Below are positions 62,636 to 64,000 of a stretch of DNA of 64,000 nucleotides, piece by piece. Both the position numbers and the translations under genes were made by a program. The first letter of the stretch is position 1, and the number at the start of each line of letters is the position of its first letter. The notes under the pieces were generated by a model that had not been told where the DNA came from, ran no database searches, and worked only from the letters and a program-made list of their open reading frames with translations. The stretch is from CAYMSO01 sp964393185 (lineage in GTDB: Bacteria; Patescibacteriota; Dojkabacteria; J137), in assembly GCA_964393185.1 (NCBI GenBank), contig CAYMSO010000009.1, forward strand, positions 1-64,000. Direction: 5' to 3'.

Positions 62636-63013
62636 ATGAACCTATTAAAATTCTTTAGTCAAAAACAAGAAATTGAAGGAGCCGATTCAAATGTCGGTAA
62701 GTTTGAATGTGAAGAACACAGGCTTGCAGATGTATTTACCCAGCTTATGGAAAAAATGGGTATGACCAACCCAGCTAAATATGCTAATACAGCTAATAAA
62801 GCTGTTACTATAAAGAAAGAAGGTAATAAATACGTTATTTATATTAATACTTTCACTCCTCCACTAAAAATTACATGGACTGATCCATTTCTGATGGACT
62901 CGCTTACTAAAGTCATTGATAGATTGGTTATAGAGGAAAATAAAAAAATTGGCTACCTTAATATTACGAAAACTACAACAGAAGGTAATCAATGCCAGCT
63001 AGCACTTGCCTAA
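62636..63013 (+). CDS. Hypothetical protein, 125 residues
   Basis: The sequence NLLKFFSQKQEIEGADSNVG, then HRLADVFTQLMEKMGMT and NKYVIYINTFTPPLKITWTD suggests a small alpha/beta domain. No membrane segment is seen, and no family is recognised. It is driven by a strong promoter and probably read without a leader. It is divergent from the VirB4 operon and overlaps the end of the convergent methyltransferase gene by four bases. Confidence 0.6.
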   Translation: MNLLKFFSQKQEIEGADSNVGKFECEEHRLADVFTQLMEKMGMTNPAKYANTANKAVTIKKEGNKYVIYINTFTPPLKITWTDPFLMDSLTKVIDRLVIEENKKIGYLNITKTTTEGNQCQLALA

Positions 63014-64000
63014 TCCTTCCTTTCGAAAATCACAACATTTTCTAGATGATACGTTTGCGGAAAAAGATCAAATGCCTTAATAGATTTTATTAAATAATTC
63101 TTTTGTAATTCCTCCACATCTTGCGCCTGTGTTACAGGATTGCATGAGATATAAATAATATTCAAAGGATTAAGTTTTTGTATTAACTTGATTCCTGCTT
63201 TCTGTAAACCAGATCTAGGAGGATCCACAACAATAGTTTGATTTTGGTCAATACTTGTTGGGAATTCTTTAAGTAAGTCTGCATTAATATATTTAGTATT
63301 ATCAACATGATTAAGCCTTGAATTCTGTACTGCATATTCTATGCTTTCCCTATTTAATTCCAAGCCAATCACTTGCGAAAAAGATTTACTTAAGCAAATT
63401 CCCACCATACCTGAGCCACAAAACAAATCATAGAGAATTGGTGTAGGTTTAATATTAGGTAAAATTTCGAGTATATAACTAATCAATAAAGAAAATCCCT
63501 GTATATTATTTTGAAAGAAAGTTTGCGGTCCAACTTTGAACTTATATTTAGCATTGTTTAATTCAAAATTTAATGTTATGCAATCATTTCCAAACGTTTG
63601 GTGGAGTAATCCCTCGGACATATCAGTTTTAGTTTCATTAATTATCCAGTTCACTGATTTAAAATTGTTATCTAAAGCATATTGCGCGGCTTTATGTATA
63701 TTACTTGTGTATTGAGTAGACAAAGTTACAATATTTAACATAGCCTCGTTTTCGTATTCCCTCAACACTAAATATCTTAGAAAGCCGAAGTTCTTTACCA
63801 GGTCATAGCATTGAATCCCGCTTTCTATTAACAAATCAAATACATTTCTAGTCTTTTTAAACCATATATCTGATACTAGATTACATTCAAACATATCTAC
63901 AACTTTATTAAATCTTTTTTTCTGTCTTTGCCCGAATTTGTTGCTAGGTTCTTCGTACGGATTGAAAGCACAAACAAAATCCATCCTAAATCTATACTTA
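63010..64000 (-). CDS. RNA (uracil-5-)-methyltransferase, RumA/TrmA-type (5' end beyond the window)
   Basis: The enzyme methylates uracil C5 in 23S rRNA or tRNA using SAM. The SAM motif is YDLFCGSGMVGICLSK, the substrate loop is VVDPPRSGL and the catalytic Cys lies in IIYISCNPVTQAQDV; FKVGPQTFFQNN is also a family signature. An internal ATG exists at 63984, but the upstream codons (KYRFRMDF) match the conserved YRNKMEF-type strand of the family, so the frame continues beyond 64000 and the TRAM domain is outside the window. The cysteines of the 4Fe-4S cluster are not seen in the visible part. Confidence 0.88.
   Translation of the reverse strand, partial: KYRFRMDFVCAFNPYEEPSNKFGQRQKKRFNKVVDMFECNLVSDIWFKKTRNVFDLLIESGIQCYDLVKNFGFLRYLVLREYENEAMLNIVTLSTQYTSNIHKAAQYALDNNFKSVNWIINETKTDMSEGLLHQTFGNDCITLNFELNNAKYKFKVGPQTFFQNNIQGFSLLISYILEILPNIKPTPILYDLFCGSGMVGICLSKSFSQVIGLELNRESIEYAVQNSRLNHVDNTKYINADLLKEFPTSIDQNQTIVVDPPRSGLQKAGIKLIQKLNPLNIIYISCNPVTQAQDVEELQKNYLIKSIKAFDLFPQTYHLENVVIFERKD

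Overview
The window is AT-rich, densely packed bacterial DNA read with the standard code: TGA is a real stop, for example at the ends of the CTP synthase and endonuclease-family genes. Few genes have a clear Shine-Dalgarno site. Several features point to a member of the Candidate Phyla Radiation (Patescibacteria): an orphan VirB4-type ATPase, a SecA without the C-terminal zinc finger, many short membrane-anchored proteins without homologues I can name, a split transketolase, and a GC-rich 20-bp palindrome of a kind I recall from such genomes. I cannot fix the phylum. Dojkabacteria or Microgenomates would fit, at low confidence.

Layout. 1-12.5 kb is core metabolism and maintenance: the start of a repeat protein, Obg GTPase, CTP synthase, tRNA hydroxylase TrhO, phosphohexomutase, an AI-2E-type permease followed by heptamer repeats, an SPFH protein, a PEP-synthase-like protein that has lost its key residues, a COG0523 metallochaperone GTPase and exonuclease III. 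12.5-33 kb is accessory. A NUDIX gene lies between two copies of a 62-bp repeat, next to a decayed fragment of an oxidoreductase gene. Then comes a minus-strand operon (endonuclease/phosphatase-fold protein, split transketolase, two orphan proteins including a 1064-residue membrane protein). Facing away from it is a plus-strand run: small orphan, ABC-F ATPase, GlpA-like oxidoreductase, class V aminotransferase, nucleotidyltransferase and three glycosyltransferase-like proteins. I read this run as making and attaching a nucleotide-activated aminated C3 (or phosphonate) group to a surface glycan. From 28.4 to 32.9 kb there is an integrated element with a winged-helix-like protein, a replication-relaxation protein, a strongly folded 128-bp region and a large serine recombinase whose last codons are antisense to tRNA-Leu.

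33-64 kb returns to housekeeping and envelope functions: thymidine-kinase-like protein, HtrA protease, a cellulose-synthase-like glycosyltransferase, FtsW/RodA, SecA, GH18-type hydrolase, YibE/F, AlkD, a ZnuABC-type metal importer with a palindromic operator inside its promoter, a phytoene-desaturase-like oxidoreductase, tRNA-Gly preceded by two broken copies that carry the palindrome, a VanW protein, MurG, an ImmA/IrrE-like protein lacking the catalytic Glu, SSB, an M16 peptidase, VirB4 and its partner, and an RNA uracil methyltransferase cut by the window end.

The strongest leads are the tRNA-Gly fragment array with its palindromic insert, the folded region in the integrated element, the recombinase/tRNA-Leu overlap, the inactivated PEP-synthase relative, and the activated-amine cluster with its decayed duplicate.
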